Counted from the first letter of the stretch, positions 27,944 to 37,799 are shown. The stretch is 60,260 bases of DNA from Bryobacteraceae bacterium (GCA_025927575.1 JAICLJ010000009.1:1-60260); one strand, 5' to 3'. The notes: generated from the letters alone by a model not told the origin. Translations and numbers: made by a program.

Positions 27944-27971
27944 AATATACCCTGCTGCTGATATCTGTCAA
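27944..27971 (-). promoter_or_regulatory. Promoter for malate synthase
   Basis: On the minus strand TTGACA is followed after 16 bp by TATATT. Its -35 is one arm of the inverted repeat at 27965-27995. Confidence 0.55.
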
Positions 27972-27995
27972 GGCCATTCAGAATATCCTTGACAG
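27965..27995. repeat. Inverted repeat spanning both -35 boxes
   Basis: CTGTCAAGG (27965-27973) and CCTTGACAG (27987-27995) are perfect 9-bp arms 13 bp apart. Each arm contains one -35 hexamer of the back-to-back promoters. A regulator bound here would affect both genes; alternatively the symmetry may only reflect the two -35 boxes. Confidence 0.7.
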
Positions 27996-28017
27996 GCTAG
28001 TGGGAGTTACGTATAAA
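27989..28017 (+). promoter_or_regulatory. Promoter for the lactate/glycolate permease
   Basis: TTGACA and TATAAA are separated by exactly 17 bp, close to an ideal sigma70 promoter. Confidence 0.65.
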
Positions 28018-28044
28018 GTTGAAGTTTTCTTAGCCGGGATACGG

Positions 28045-28061
28045 TACTACTATGTGGGACA
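28045..28061. promoter_or_regulatory. Putative IclR-type operator, site c
   Basis: Read on the minus strand this is TGTCCCACATAGTAGTA, matching the consensus. It lies 28 bp after the -10 of the permease promoter. Confidence 0.5.
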
Positions 28062-28179
28062 GAAACGTTGCTCTGCTCGTGAAAACTGACCAGCTTTTGG
28101 TTCGCGCCGTTACGGCAGTCAGAATCAAATCCAAACGATCTCATAAAGAATTTTGGCACTTGCAGAGGTGCTCGGGATA

Positions 28180-29898
28180 ATGAACACAACTTGGCATCAA
28201 ACTTATTTCGTTTGTGGACAAGGCCTGGCTGCATCGGCGGCGATTGCTGCGGTTCCCACGCTGATACTTCTGTATTTGCTTGCGGTCAAACGGAAGGCCG
28301 CGTGGTTTGCCGCCTTAGCGGGGCTGTGCGCCACTCTGGCTCTTGCCTTATTTATCTACGGTATGCCGGTTCCGTACGCCTTCAGTTCAGCGGCGTACGG
28401 CGCGGCCTTTGGCCTGTTTCCTATTTCATGGATTGTTTATTGGGCGATCGCCCTATACAGAATCACTGTGGAAACCGGAAAATTTAATGTCATTCGCAGT
28501 TCGATTGGATCGCTCACGCCCGACTGGCGTATTCAAGCGCTGATCATTGCATTTGCATTCAGCGCATTCGTCGAAGGCGCCGCAGGTTTCGGAACACCTG
28601 TGGCGGTGGCAGCAGCCATGATGGTTGGACTTGGATTTTCGGCCTACTATGCCTCGGCAATTTGCCTGCTGGCGAATACTGCGCCCGTTGCGTTCGGCTC
28701 TATCGGAATACCCGTCATCACGCTGGCCGGCATCACCGGGCTTCCTCTGGACAGGTTGAGCGGAGCAGTCGGCCGAATCTGCGCTCCCATTTCGCTGATA
28801 CTTCCGGCATACCTCATCGTGGTGATGGGTGGATTTCGCTGCATGCTTGAGGTATGGCCGGCGGCGCTTGTGACGGGCGGAGTCTTCGCAACGGTTCAGT
28901 TTCTTGTCTCTAACTATATCGGTCCTCAGCTGACTGATATTTTGAGCTCGCTCACGGCGATGGCTGCGTTGGTCGGTCTGCTTCGTATTTGGAAGCCACG
29001 TCGAGAGCGACAGTTAGCGTCCAACGAAATGGCAGAGCCGTCGGGCGCACATCCGAGCTCACGAGATTACAGGCTTGTTCAGACGGAAGAGGTGACGTTC
29101 GCTACTGCTGTGCTTAGCGATGCGGTGCGTACCGATGCAGAGTACGCCACACGGGAACGGCTACTCGCCTGGATGCCATACATTCTTCTTGTCGTCTTCG
29201 TTCTTCTTTGGGGTTTCAAACCATTCCAAGCCACCTTGAACGCAGTTACAATCGCCTTTCCTTGGCCCTACCTTCACAATCTGATCCAACGGATGCCACC
29301 TGCCGTTACCCACGCGACGAGCTATCCGGCGTTCTTTAGCTTCAACTGGCTATCAGCTTCTGGTACGTCGTGCATGTTCGCGACGCTGCTGTCCGCGTTA
29401 TTTCTAAAAATGTCAGCGCGAACGTTCGCGAAACTGCTGATATCAACCGCACGCGAGTTGGCGTTTGCAATCCTGACAATCGCGGCGGTCCTCTCGATGG
29501 CTTTCGTAATGAACTACAGCGGAATCACCGGAACATTGGGCCTTGCGTTTGCGGCAACTGGCGTGGCGTTCCCCTTCTTTAGCGCTTTTCTCGGCTGGCT
29601 TGGTGTGTTTCTAACCGGCTCGGATACGTCTTCGAATGCACTATTCGGAAATCTGCAAGTAGTAACCGCCGGACGCCTTCATGTCAGCCCAGTGCTGATT
29701 GCTGCCGCCAACTCGGCGGGAGGCGTAATGGGAAAGATGATCAGCCTGCAATCGATAGCCGTCGCAGCGGCTGCTACGGGCCTTTCTGTTGCTAAACAAG
29801 CGAAACTTATTCGATTCACTTTGCGACATAGCATCGTTCTTGCCAGTGTCGTCGGGCTGGAGGTGTTGCTCTATGCGTATTTGATTCACGTCATCTGA
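28180..29898 (+). CDS. L-lactate/glycolate permease (LctP family)
   Basis: About 572 residues from ATG 28180, with GAGGTG about 9 bp upstream; a TTG nine codons earlier is less likely. It is a polytopic inner-membrane proton symporter of the LctP family with at least 12 hydrophobic segments. Family signatures are GAAFGLFPISWIVYWAIALY, SAFVEGAAGFGTPVAVAAAM, LLANTAPVAFGSIGIPVITL, WLGVFLTGSDTSSNALFG and NSAGGVMGKMISLQSIAVA. Members import lactate or glycolate. Divergence from malate synthase favours a glycolate-to-glyoxylate route, but the glycolate oxidase genes are not in this window. Confidence 0.9.
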   Translation: MNTTWHQTYFVCGQGLAASAAIAAVPTLILLYLLAVKRKAAWFAALAGLCATLALALFIYGMPVPYAFSSAAYGAAFGLFPISWIVYWAIALYRITVETGKFNVIRSSIGSLTPDWRIQALIIAFAFSAFVEGAAGFGTPVAVAAAMMVGLGFSAYYASAICLLANTAPVAFGSIGIPVITLAGITGLPLDRLSGAVGRICAPISLILPAYLIVVMGGFRCMLEVWPAALVTGGVFATVQFLVSNYIGPQLTDILSSLTAMAALVGLLRIWKPRRERQLASNEMAEPSGAHPSSRDYRLVQTEEVTFATAVLSDAVRTDAEYATRERLLAWMPYILLVVFVLLWGFKPFQATLNAVTIAFPWPYLHNLIQRMPPAVTHATSYPAFFSFNWLSASGTSCMFATLLSALFLKMSARTFAKLLISTARELAFAILTIAAVLSMAFVMNYSGITGTLGLAFAATGVAFPFFSAFLGWLGVFLTGSDTSSNALFGNLQVVTAGRLHVSPVLIAAANSAGGVMGKMISLQSIAVAAAATGLSVAKQAKLIRFTLRHSIVLASVVGLEVLLYAYLIHVI

Positions 29899-30387
29899 AG
29901 TTGCGCTTTGCTCCTCCGCAGCGACGCTAAGTCTGGCTTACCGACTTTTTGCGACTCCGTTGCTTCGGCAATGTCGTCGAAATCGCTCTACGCTGGACGG
30001 ACACCTGTGTACTCCGGTTGAAGAGCTTGACCGGCAATCCATTGAAACTACAACGGTCTGACTCGGCTGCCTCTACTTGCTCAATGTTTCTTAGGCTTCA
30101 CTATCAACGGCTCTAATTGGAGAGACTCGGTCCCGCTATCGGCCATGCTTCATCGTCCGAGGCTCTGCTAGTAGGCGACAGATCGCCCGGATACAGCCGC
30201 GGTCGATGAGCATTTCGAACGCGCTGGGCGATACGACATCTTTGCGTGCCGCCAAACAGATTCGTTATTTGCACATCGCCAACTGCGGCGATTTCCACGC
30301 GTCGAACTTTCGGGCGACGGCGTTCCTTGCCGTCGCGGCTACGAACAAAACCAACACAGTATTCGAAGGAGATTCACATTATTCTTC
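29899..30387. other. 489-bp intergenic stretch
   Basis: No gene or family resemblance is seen on either strand. The short ORFs here have no ribosome-binding site. It ends at the promoter of the next operon. Confidence 0.4.
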
Positions 30388-30417
30388 TTGACAAGGTTGT
30401 TGCCTCGGTGATAAATA
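30388..30417 (+). promoter_or_regulatory. Promoter for the TonB receptor operon
   Basis: TTGACA and TAAATA are 18 bp apart. The -10 region GTGATAAATATTC is identical over 13 bases to the one at 39030-39042. At 30442-30459, in the place where other promoters have the 17-bp operator, there is a different imperfect palindrome, CGTACCGCGATACG. It matches the consensus poorly. Confidence 0.5.
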
Positions 30418-30504
30418 TTCTTGACAGACCAGATCACAAGATGCCGTACCGCGATACGAGATGACCTGGGTAGTCACAGGAGCCGAGATGGGGAGGGCAC
30501 ATAT

Positions 30505-33500
30505 ATGAAATCTCTGACGGTAGCGAGCCTCACTATTTGCACACTTCTGTCCCTGCCAGTTTTTGGGCAAATCGATATCGGTGTGATTTCAGGCACCGTC
30601 CAGGACAACTCCAATTCAGTGGTTGCCGGCGTGAAAATCACTGCCACGAATGAGGGCAATCAGGCGACGAGACAAACGGCGACTAATAGCTCGGGGTATT
30701 ACACATTCCCCAATCTCATGGTCGGTACATATACAATTTCTGCTGAGGCAAATGGGTTCCAGCGGTACGTTCACAGCGGCATACAGTTGAATGCTGCCGC
30801 GCAGGTAAACGTGTCGATCCAACTGGCGCTAGGCACCGTGACAGAGACTGTCCAGGTAACTGAGGCGGCCGGACACGCCTTAAGCCTCGAGCCTTCTACA
30901 GGTGGCACGGTCACCTCCAAGCAGTTTCAACAGCTGGAAGTAAACGGACGTAACCCTGTTTACCTTGCGCTCCTGGAGCCAGGAGTCGTGGGGAGCAACA
31001 TTGGGACGTTTGATCCCGACAGCGTCAGTAGTGGAGCTTTCAGCATGAATGGAGGGAGATCTGATGCTTACAACGTATTTGTCGATGGCGCGGTAGCTAC
31101 ACGAACCCGCTCCTCCGGGTCCATGCTCGGCGCGCAGGACATGAACTCAGTCCAGGAAGTGCAGGTGTTGACCGGCAATTACGACGCAGAGTATGGCCGC
31201 TCTTCCTCGGGCCAGATTCGATTTGTCACAAAGAGCGGAACCACCAAGTTTCACGGCGATGCTTACGAGGTGCTCCGCAATGCGGCGTTTGACGCTAACA
31301 GCTGGTCGCGCAACAATAGCCCGCTGGAAAAACAACATTCGGGCCCCCCAAAAGAAAATTACAACGATTTCGGGTTTGATCTCGGAGGGCCGATCTTTAT
31401 ACCGGGCAAATTCAACAAAGATCGTAGTAAGCTTTTCTTCTTTGTAGCGCAGGAATGGATCCGGCGCCGATATGACGACGATACTACCGGCACCGTTCCT
31501 ACAGCGGCTATGCGGCAGGGCGATCTCAGTAATTTGCTCGATCCTCACAATACCTTCTTTGGTAAGACCCGAGTCATTACCGATCCAGCAACAGGCGAGC
31601 CGTTTCCGGGCAACATCATCCGACCGTCCATGCTTAGTCCCCAGGGCGTGGCGCTGCTGAATGCCTACCCCTTGCCAACCCCGGGTTTTCAACAGGGGGC
31701 CGCCAACTGGATTCAAACCTACCCTGTCTTCTCTAATCTCGACAAAACCACCTTCAAGGTGGATTACTATATCAACGAAAAGAACCATCTTTACGTCCGT
31801 GGGACGGTCATACCATGGCATTTCAACAACCCTCTTGAGGGCGATATGGGACTGTTCCAGAGTCTCTGGTCGCGCCCGAACCGCACTGGCATCGTTGATC
31901 TAACTACGACGTTTTCCCCCACTCTCCTAAACGATCTATCTGTCTCCGGAAACTCTGATGGAAAGGGAGCAATCGACTATAACCCGGCATGTGGGGCTAA
32001 TTGTCAGCGGGCCACGTACGGCATCACGTATCCATATCTGTTCCCTGGGACCAAACTGTTTGACGGCAAGGTGCCGACTATTGCAGTAACTGGACTGACA
32101 ACTATCGATACTGGCCCCTATCCGGGTTCGTGGTCTGGCTATGTCGAAGATCTGACCGACAATTTAACCAAGATTGCAGGGAATCACACGATCAAATTTG
32201 GAGCGACTCTCGAGCGGGCTGGTCAGAATGATCTCATTCAGCTGACGACCGCCAGCCCGCCGCAAACGAACAATCAGAATGGCGCATTTCAATTTTTGGA
32301 TACCGGCCTGCCGAATACGACAGGACTGGGAATAGGTAATGCTCTGCTGGGAAATTTCAACAATTATGCGGAGATCGGCGCGAAACCCGAGACTCCGTGG
32401 GTCGCCACGTCCTTGGATATGTTTTTGCAAGATACCTGGCAGGTGATGCCCAAGCTTACTCTGCATTTTGGACTACGTTACTCGATTTGGCCGGCGTGGA
32501 GCACCACAAACGGCACAATCGCTCAGTTTGAGCCCGAGTTCTATGATCCCTCGCAGGCGGCCACCATTGATCGCAAGACTGGATTCATCAGCAGTGGATC
32601 TCCTTACAATGGCATCGTTCTTCCCGGCAGCGGACCTTCGAAGGACGCATTGAGGCGATATCCATTTCTCAACGATCCGCAATTTCGCAGTCTCTATCAC
32701 AATCTTCCTGCTGGATTTATTCCGACACAGTGGGACTTGGTTCAGCCCCGCTTCGGTATTGCATATCAGGCAACGTCCAATACAGTAGTGAGGGCGGGAA
32801 TCGGGTATTTCGGTGACCGCACGATGATCAATCGAGATACGGCCTTGGGTGGCAATCCGCCGTTTATGCCGCAAACCACACTTGTGAACGGAAATATCGA
32901 AGATCTGGTCGGCGCGTCGGCAATTACTTCTCCATTCACTATGACGATCAATAGTCCGACAAACGTATGGCCGACCCAGTGGTCGTACAACGTTACAGTG
33001 GAAAGGCAGTTTGGAGGAGGCCTCAATGCCTCTGTGGGTTATGTGGGAAACCGCGGGGTCCACTTGCAGCGCAAGCGCAACATCAACCAGTTGCTCCAGC
33101 CCGGCACTACTTATGCCAATGCAAAGGTCAATCCGAATGCACTACGTCCATTCCTCGGTGCAGGGATCATTGATATCTCAGAAAATTCGGGATTGTCGCG
33201 CTATAACTCTTTACAGGCAATGGTCCGAAAGACTGCAGGAGCGCTGACGTTCAGTGCTTCATATACACTTGCCAGTGCCATGGACAATACTTCCAGTCTG
33301 ACCGACGTCTTGCCGAACGCCTACGACGATAGAAACTATTGGGGCCCATCCGACTTCCAGGTGCCGCAGGCACTGACAGTCAGTTACACCTATATCATTC
33401 CATTCCATGCACAGAACAGAATCGCGCGGACTGCGTTCGGAGATTGGACCATTTCCGGAATTAATCAATTTCAGGCAGGAATGCCGTTCTCGGTGCGGCA

Positions 33501-33903
33501 GAACATTGACTACGCCGGAATTGGACCCGGAAGTGGGAATCAGTTCTGGAACGTAGTCGGTGATCCGCATAGTTGCTCGACGGATTTTCTCCCAAATGTG
33601 GGTGCCACCGTTTATTGCAAAGATGCATTCGCAGCGCCGGCGCTCGGCACATTTGCAAGCGATAATTCACGAAATGCATTTATAAAGCCTGGCTTTTGGC
33701 AATGGAATCTGGCGATTCATAAGGCCTTTCCCCTTCCCATCAACGAAGGGTCGCGAATTGAATTTCGGGCCGAAACATTCAACCTGCTTAACCATCCGAA
33801 CTGGGGCAGTGTAAACTCGAATCCCGTTAGTTCCTCGTTCATGAGGGTCACAAGCAAATCCGGAAGCCGAAATCTGCAGTTTGAATTGAAGCTGTCGTTT
33901 TGA
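30505..33903 (+). CDS. TonB-dependent receptor, Oar-like, 1132 aa
   Basis: ATG 30505 is chosen because GGGAGG lies about 10 bp upstream and a Sec signal follows at once (MKSLTVASLTICTLLSLPVFG). A carboxypeptidase-regulatory-like domain covers about 23-105 (VISGTVQDNSNSVVAGVKI). The plug contains QLEVNGRNPVYLALLEPG and YGRSSSGQIRFVTKSGTTKF. The barrel ends LQFELKLSF. It is the first gene of a run with a Tat glycoside-hydrolase-like protein 42 bp downstream and a second one overlapping that, so it probably imports the product or the polymer those enzymes act on. Confidence 0.92.
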   Translation: MKSLTVASLTICTLLSLPVFGQIDIGVISGTVQDNSNSVVAGVKITATNEGNQATRQTATNSSGYYTFPNLMVGTYTISAEANGFQRYVHSGIQLNAAAQVNVSIQLALGTVTETVQVTEAAGHALSLEPSTGGTVTSKQFQQLEVNGRNPVYLALLEPGVVGSNIGTFDPDSVSSGAFSMNGGRSDAYNVFVDGAVATRTRSSGSMLGAQDMNSVQEVQVLTGNYDAEYGRSSSGQIRFVTKSGTTKFHGDAYEVLRNAAFDANSWSRNNSPLEKQHSGPPKENYNDFGFDLGGPIFIPGKFNKDRSKLFFFVAQEWIRRRYDDDTTGTVPTAAMRQGDLSNLLDPHNTFFGKTRVITDPATGEPFPGNIIRPSMLSPQGVALLNAYPLPTPGFQQGAANWIQTYPVFSNLDKTTFKVDYYINEKNHLYVRGTVIPWHFNNPLEGDMGLFQSLWSRPNRTGIVDLTTTFSPTLLNDLSVSGNSDGKGAIDYNPACGANCQRATYGITYPYLFPGTKLFDGKVPTIAVTGLTTIDTGPYPGSWSGYVEDLTDNLTKIAGNHTIKFGATLERAGQNDLIQLTTASPPQTNNQNGAFQFLDTGLPNTTGLGIGNALLGNFNNYAEIGAKPETPWVATSLDMFLQDTWQVMPKLTLHFGLRYSIWPAWSTTNGTIAQFEPEFYDPSQAATIDRKTGFISSGSPYNGIVLPGSGPSKDALRRYPFLNDPQFRSLYHNLPAGFIPTQWDLVQPRFGIAYQATSNTVVRAGIGYFGDRTMINRDTALGGNPPFMPQTTLVNGNIEDLVGASAITSPFTMTINSPTNVWPTQWSYNVTVERQFGGGLNASVGYVGNRGVHLQRKRNINQLLQPGTTYANAKVNPNALRPFLGAGIIDISENSGLSRYNSLQAMVRKTAGALTFSASYTLASAMDNTSSLTDVLPNAYDDRNYWGPSDFQVPQALTVSYTYIIPFHAQNRIARTAFGDWTISGINQFQAGMPFSVRQNIDYAGIGPGSGNQFWNVVGDPHSCSTDFLPNVGATVYCKDAFAAPALGTFASDNSRNAFIKPGFWQWNLAIHKAFPLPINEGSRIEFRAETFNLLNHPNWGSVNSNPVSSSFMRVTSKSGSRNLQFELKLSF

Positions 33904-33945
33904 GCACAGAATAACGTGCCGGATTACCTGACCTCACTAAAACTC

Positions 33946-36075
33946 ATGAGCGAATCGATAAATAACATAACGCGGCGGGAAGCGGTCGGCTTGATTTCAG
34001 CAAGCACGCTAACACCCCACTTGTTTGGAGCGCAGCGGGAAGGTGCCGACCGCGTACCTTGGTACGCCGCGATGCGTCGCTGCGGTCAGACCAACTTCAA
34101 CGAACGCGACCCCATCGAGCTGGATATTGGCTGGTGGGTCAAATACTGGTCGAGTCTCAAGCTGGATGCGCTACTACTGAACGCCGGCGGTATTATGGCG
34201 TTCTATCCGACCAAAATTCCTTATCATCATCGAAGCCAATTTTTGGACGGGCATGACCTTTTTGGCGATTTCACCAAAGCCGCCAAAGCTGCAAACATTA
34301 GAGTTGTTGCCCGGCTCGATTGCAATTACGTATATGAAGAGGCCTACAAGGCACACCCGGAGTGGGTCGAACGAACCAATGATGGAAAGCCGGTTACGAA
34401 TTCGGAATCTCCTTGGCTCTATAGAACCTGCATGTACTCCGCCTATTTCACGGAGCAGATGCCGGCAATTATTCGCGAAGTGAACTCCCTCTATGATGTC
34501 GATGGGTTCTTCACGAACGGATGGCCAAGCACGGGCAGACCGCCGAAATGTTATTGCGAAGCGTGCCGGAAACTCGCAGATCCGGCAACTCCGGAAGGCT
34601 ATGAGCAGCACCTGGCGAGAGTGCTCGAGATTTGGAAGCTATGGGATAGCACGGCAAAGCAAAAGAAATGGGACAGCGTGTATGTCGGCAACCTGGGTGG
34701 CGGCATTCGGGCGGTTACCAACCTCAGCCGGATTGCGGGAGTGGCAGGGTGGTTCAATGCCGACCATCAGGGGCGCTCTCGAGTAACGCCTGTGTGGGAC
34801 TGCGCGCAGCAAGGCCGCGTCGCACAGGCTGTCATGAAGGGCCGTACCATCACCAATGTTACGGGCTCCTACGCGAATACATCTCCGCTCTGGCGCCATA
34901 CGTCAAAGGCTCCTCTGGAAGCAACCATGTGGATGGCGCAGACTACTGCAAGCGGCATGACGCCCTGGTATCACTGGTTAGGCGGCAAACCCGACGATCA
35001 TCGATGGGAAAAGACCGGCCGGGACTTCTTCCAATGGATCGCGGCAAATGAGGCGCACTTCACAAACCGCCATTCGCTGGCTACGTTGGGCGTCGTCTTT
35101 GCTCAACGCACAAACGCTTTTTATCAACCGCCCGGCGGCCGTGATGTGACCGAGTTCCTGCAGGGCATTTACAAAGCTCTTCTGGACGGGAGATTTCTGT
35201 TTGACTTCGTTCACGAGGACGATCTTGGGCCCGACACGCTCGCCAAGTATAAGGCTCTGATCCTGCCCAATGCGGCACTGTTGAGTTCTACGCAATGTGC
35301 TCAACTGCGCGACTATGTCGCCCGCGGCGGCTCCGTGCTTGCCACCTTCGAAACCGGCTTCTATGATGAACGTTCAAACAAGCGGTCCGAGTGGCCTCTC
35401 TCAGACTTGTTTGGCGCAAAAGTCGCTGCGGAACGTGTGGGCCCCAATGGAAACGCTGCTTATGCCCATATCGAGCGAACCCATCCGATTCTTCAGGGTT
35501 TTGAGAACACGACGCTGCTGCCGTTTGCCGAGTATTACGTTCCTCTAGCCTCGGTGCAAGACGCCGTTCTGACAGTTCTGCCGCCTTTCCCGGCATTTCC
35601 GCCGGAGATGGTTTATCCTCGTGTCGAGCATACGGATCAGCCGGCCATTGTGCTACGCCAACAAGGCTCAAGCCGGACGGTTTATTTCCCCGGCGATATC
35701 GACCGGGCTTACTGGCGGTCGCAAAATCCAGACCTCAGTCGGCTCATGGTGAATTCGATCCGCTGGATGCTTCAGGAAACTCCGCCCGTTGTGGTGGCCG
35801 GCGACGGCATGACGGAAATTTTCGCATGGAGAACCAAGCCCGGATTCGCTATTCACGTCCTCAATTACAACAACCCGGACATGATGCGAGGCTGGTTTAC
35901 GCGCGCCTACCCATTGGGCGCTCAGAATGTCCGGATGACATTGCCGTCCGATGCCGCAGTATCACAAGTGAAATTGTTGCGCGCCGGAACGACTGTTCCG
36001 CTTTCAAAGAATGGCCGGGTGATGGAATTCACCATTCCGGCAGTAACAGATTACGAGGTGGCTGCTCTTGTCTGA
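33946..36075 (+). CDS. Tat-exported GHL6-like glycosidase with trimerisation-type domain
   Basis: About 709 residues from ATG 33946; an upstream GTG at 33916 is possible. A Tat-like leader NNITRREAVGLISAST is present. The N-terminal TIM-barrel resembles hypothetical glycosyl hydrolase 6: GYWLV-type opening strands, VVARLDCNYVYEEAYKAHPE, VDGFFTNGWPSTGR, and a paired-cysteine motif CYCEACRKL. From about residue 400 a beta-galactosidase-trimerisation-like, class I amidotransferase-type domain follows (LGVVFAQRTNAFYQPPGG; YKALILPNAALLSSTQCAQL; YVARGGSVLATFETG). A small beta domain ends the protein. It is likely a periplasmic fucosidase- or galactosidase-like enzyme. Its stop overlaps the start of the next gene by 8 bp. 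Confidence 0.82.
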   Translation: MSESINNITRREAVGLISASTLTPHLFGAQREGADRVPWYAAMRRCGQTNFNERDPIELDIGWWVKYWSSLKLDALLLNAGGIMAFYPTKIPYHHRSQFLDGHDLFGDFTKAAKAANIRVVARLDCNYVYEEAYKAHPEWVERTNDGKPVTNSESPWLYRTCMYSAYFTEQMPAIIREVNSLYDVDGFFTNGWPSTGRPPKCYCEACRKLADPATPEGYEQHLARVLEIWKLWDSTAKQKKWDSVYVGNLGGGIRAVTNLSRIAGVAGWFNADHQGRSRVTPVWDCAQQGRVAQAVMKGRTITNVTGSYANTSPLWRHTSKAPLEATMWMAQTTASGMTPWYHWLGGKPDDHRWEKTGRDFFQWIAANEAHFTNRHSLATLGVVFAQRTNAFYQPPGGRDVTEFLQGIYKALLDGRFLFDFVHEDDLGPDTLAKYKALILPNAALLSSTQCAQLRDYVARGGSVLATFETGFYDERSNKRSEWPLSDLFGAKVAAERVGPNGNAAYAHIERTHPILQGFENTTLLPFAEYYVPLASVQDAVLTVLPPFPAFPPEMVYPRVEHTDQPAIVLRQQGSSRTVYFPGDIDRAYWRSQNPDLSRLMVNSIRWMLQETPPVVVAGDGMTEIFAWRTKPGFAIHVLNYNNPDMMRGWFTRAYPLGAQNVRMTLPSDAAVSQVKLLRAGTTVPLSKNGRVMEFTIPAVTDYEVAALV

Positions 36076-37558
36076 AACAACACGACGTGATTTTCTTGTG
36101 CAATCTACCGGCGCTCTAGCCTCGGTAGCCGGCGCCGGAGCGCAGACACAGTCCGCGAATGCCAAAAAGACGATCGGTATCCAGATTGGGGCGGTTTCTT
36201 TTGCCGACGAGGGTGTCGAGCCAGTTCTGGACATTTTGCAGAGTAAGGCTGCGGTCAATACGCTGTTTATCGCTGCGTTTACGTACGGCCGCGGCATCGC
36301 CGGCCGCCAGGTTCCGGGGCAGCCTCTACCTGATCATGGCAAGCAGGAGTACGACACCAGCACATTTCACGGTGGTAGTTATGCCGCCATTCACCCGCAA
36401 TACTACTCCGAGACGCCGCTGAAGAATCTCCGGGCGCCTGACCTCGGTTCCTTTGATGTGTTCGAACAGGTTCTTCCCGCTTCGCGAAAGCGCGGAATGA
36501 AGAACATCGCTTGGTTTGAAGATGTTTTCCGCCCTGATATTCCTGGCATTGAACAGTTACAAGAACGGGATCTCCACGGCCGCAACAGGTCGACCCTATG
36601 CCTGAATAACCCAGGTTATCGAAATTTTCTGCTTGCTCTAGTAGAAGATTACTCACGATCCTGGGATCTCGACGGCATCATGTGGGGATCTGAGCGCGAG
36701 GGCGCTTTTGCCAACGCCTTGGGCTCCCGCCATGGCGGCGGAAGGGAAGATCCAGGCCGCGTGACCTGCTTCTGCGATTTCTGTCGGAAGAAGGCTGCCG
36801 GTCAAGGTATCAGCGTCGAACGAGCCCACACTGGATTTCTGGAACTCGAAAAATTCGTTCGTGCTGGCCGCTCGGGAAACCGCCCTGTGGATGGCTATTA
36901 TGTCGAACTGTGGCGGCTCATGTTGACCTACCCAGAACTACTTGCGTGGGAAAATCTTTGGCACGACAGTTTGCGCGAAACATATCAGGCTATATACAAG
37001 AAAGTGAAGTCAATCAAGCCGGACATGGGGGTTGGCTGGCACATTTGGCACAACAATTCCTTCAGCCCAATCTATAGGGCTCAGCAGGATTTGCAACGGA
37101 TTGCTCCTTATTCCGACTTCCTGAAGATGGTCATGTATCACAATTGCGCCGGTGAACGCATGGCAAGCTACATCAATAGTGTGAGCAAGACCCAATACGG
37201 AGACGTGCCTCCGAATGAGTTGCTTCAGTTCCACTATCGCGTTCTCGGATACGGAGACGAAGGAAGCTATGATCGGATTCCCGATACCGGTTTTTCCAGC
37301 GATTACGTATTGCGCGAAACCAAGCGCGCGCGCGCCGGCCTCGCTGGGGCCAAAACGCTGCTGTGGCCTGGCATCGACATCGATATCCCGACAGCGGCGG
37401 ACCATAGTAAATCCACGCCCAAAGGGACGGAAGACGCGGTGCTCGCAGCATTCCACGGAGACGCCGATGGCGTCATCCTATCGCGAAAATATTCGGAGAT
37501 GAAGCTAACGAATTTAGTGGGTGCCGGAACGGCAGCCCAGCAACTGAGGCTTTCGTAA
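36068..37558 (+). CDS. Tat-exported TIM-barrel glycosidase-like protein, paralogue 2
   Basis: 496 residues. It opens with TTG inside the last codons of the upstream gene, an 8-bp overlap that suggests translational coupling. The leader is TTRRDFLVQSTGALASVAG. It parallels the 21735-23351 protein throughout: IGIQIGAVSFADEGVEPVL, GRQVPGQPLPDHGKQEYD, FHGGSYAAIHPQYYSE, LDGIMWGSEREGAF, TCFCDFCRKK, WHIWHNNSFSPIYR and FSSDYVLRETKRA. The conserved DG..W.SER and HNCAG.R regions are candidate active-site positions. The substrate is unknown, and the partner GHL6 gene and TonB receptor point to a glycan. Confidence 0.8.
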   Translation: MSETTRRDFLVQSTGALASVAGAGAQTQSANAKKTIGIQIGAVSFADEGVEPVLDILQSKAAVNTLFIAAFTYGRGIAGRQVPGQPLPDHGKQEYDTSTFHGGSYAAIHPQYYSETPLKNLRAPDLGSFDVFEQVLPASRKRGMKNIAWFEDVFRPDIPGIEQLQERDLHGRNRSTLCLNNPGYRNFLLALVEDYSRSWDLDGIMWGSEREGAFANALGSRHGGGREDPGRVTCFCDFCRKKAAGQGISVERAHTGFLELEKFVRAGRSGNRPVDGYYVELWRLMLTYPELLAWENLWHDSLRETYQAIYKKVKSIKPDMGVGWHIWHNNSFSPIYRAQQDLQRIAPYSDFLKMVMYHNCAGERMASYINSVSKTQYGDVPPNELLQFHYRVLGYGDEGSYDRIPDTGFSSDYVLRETKRARAGLAGAKTLLWPGIDIDIPTAADHSKSTPKGTEDAVLAAFHGDADGVILSRKYSEMKLTNLVGAGTAAQQLRLS

Positions 37559-37799
37559 TAAAGAGAGGTCGTTTATCGCCTTTCATATAAAAGACATTCA
37601 TCGGGAGGGACGAGCAATTCACGCGTCCGGCCTCCGGCTATTTGCGATACGAAGAAAGCGCTGTGAGAGAAGCAAGGGCGGCGTCTGGCTGGTGTCCGAA
37701 GTATGTATGCCCATCCAGTGCATGGTCGCCGCCCGTTATTTAAAGGAACTGGTTGACTCGTATCTCACGCTACTTTTCGGCTCTAGCCAAACCCTTAAT

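Noticed and set aside
30442-30459. A fifth copy of the IclR-type operator before the first TonB receptor
   Set aside because: It is correctly placed and partly palindromic but matches the 17-bp consensus at too few positions to count as the same site.
30421-30504. Upstream start for the 1132-residue TonB receptor
   Set aside because: It would place 28 polar residues before the signal peptide and begin inside the promoter region. ATG 30505 has GGGAGG before it.
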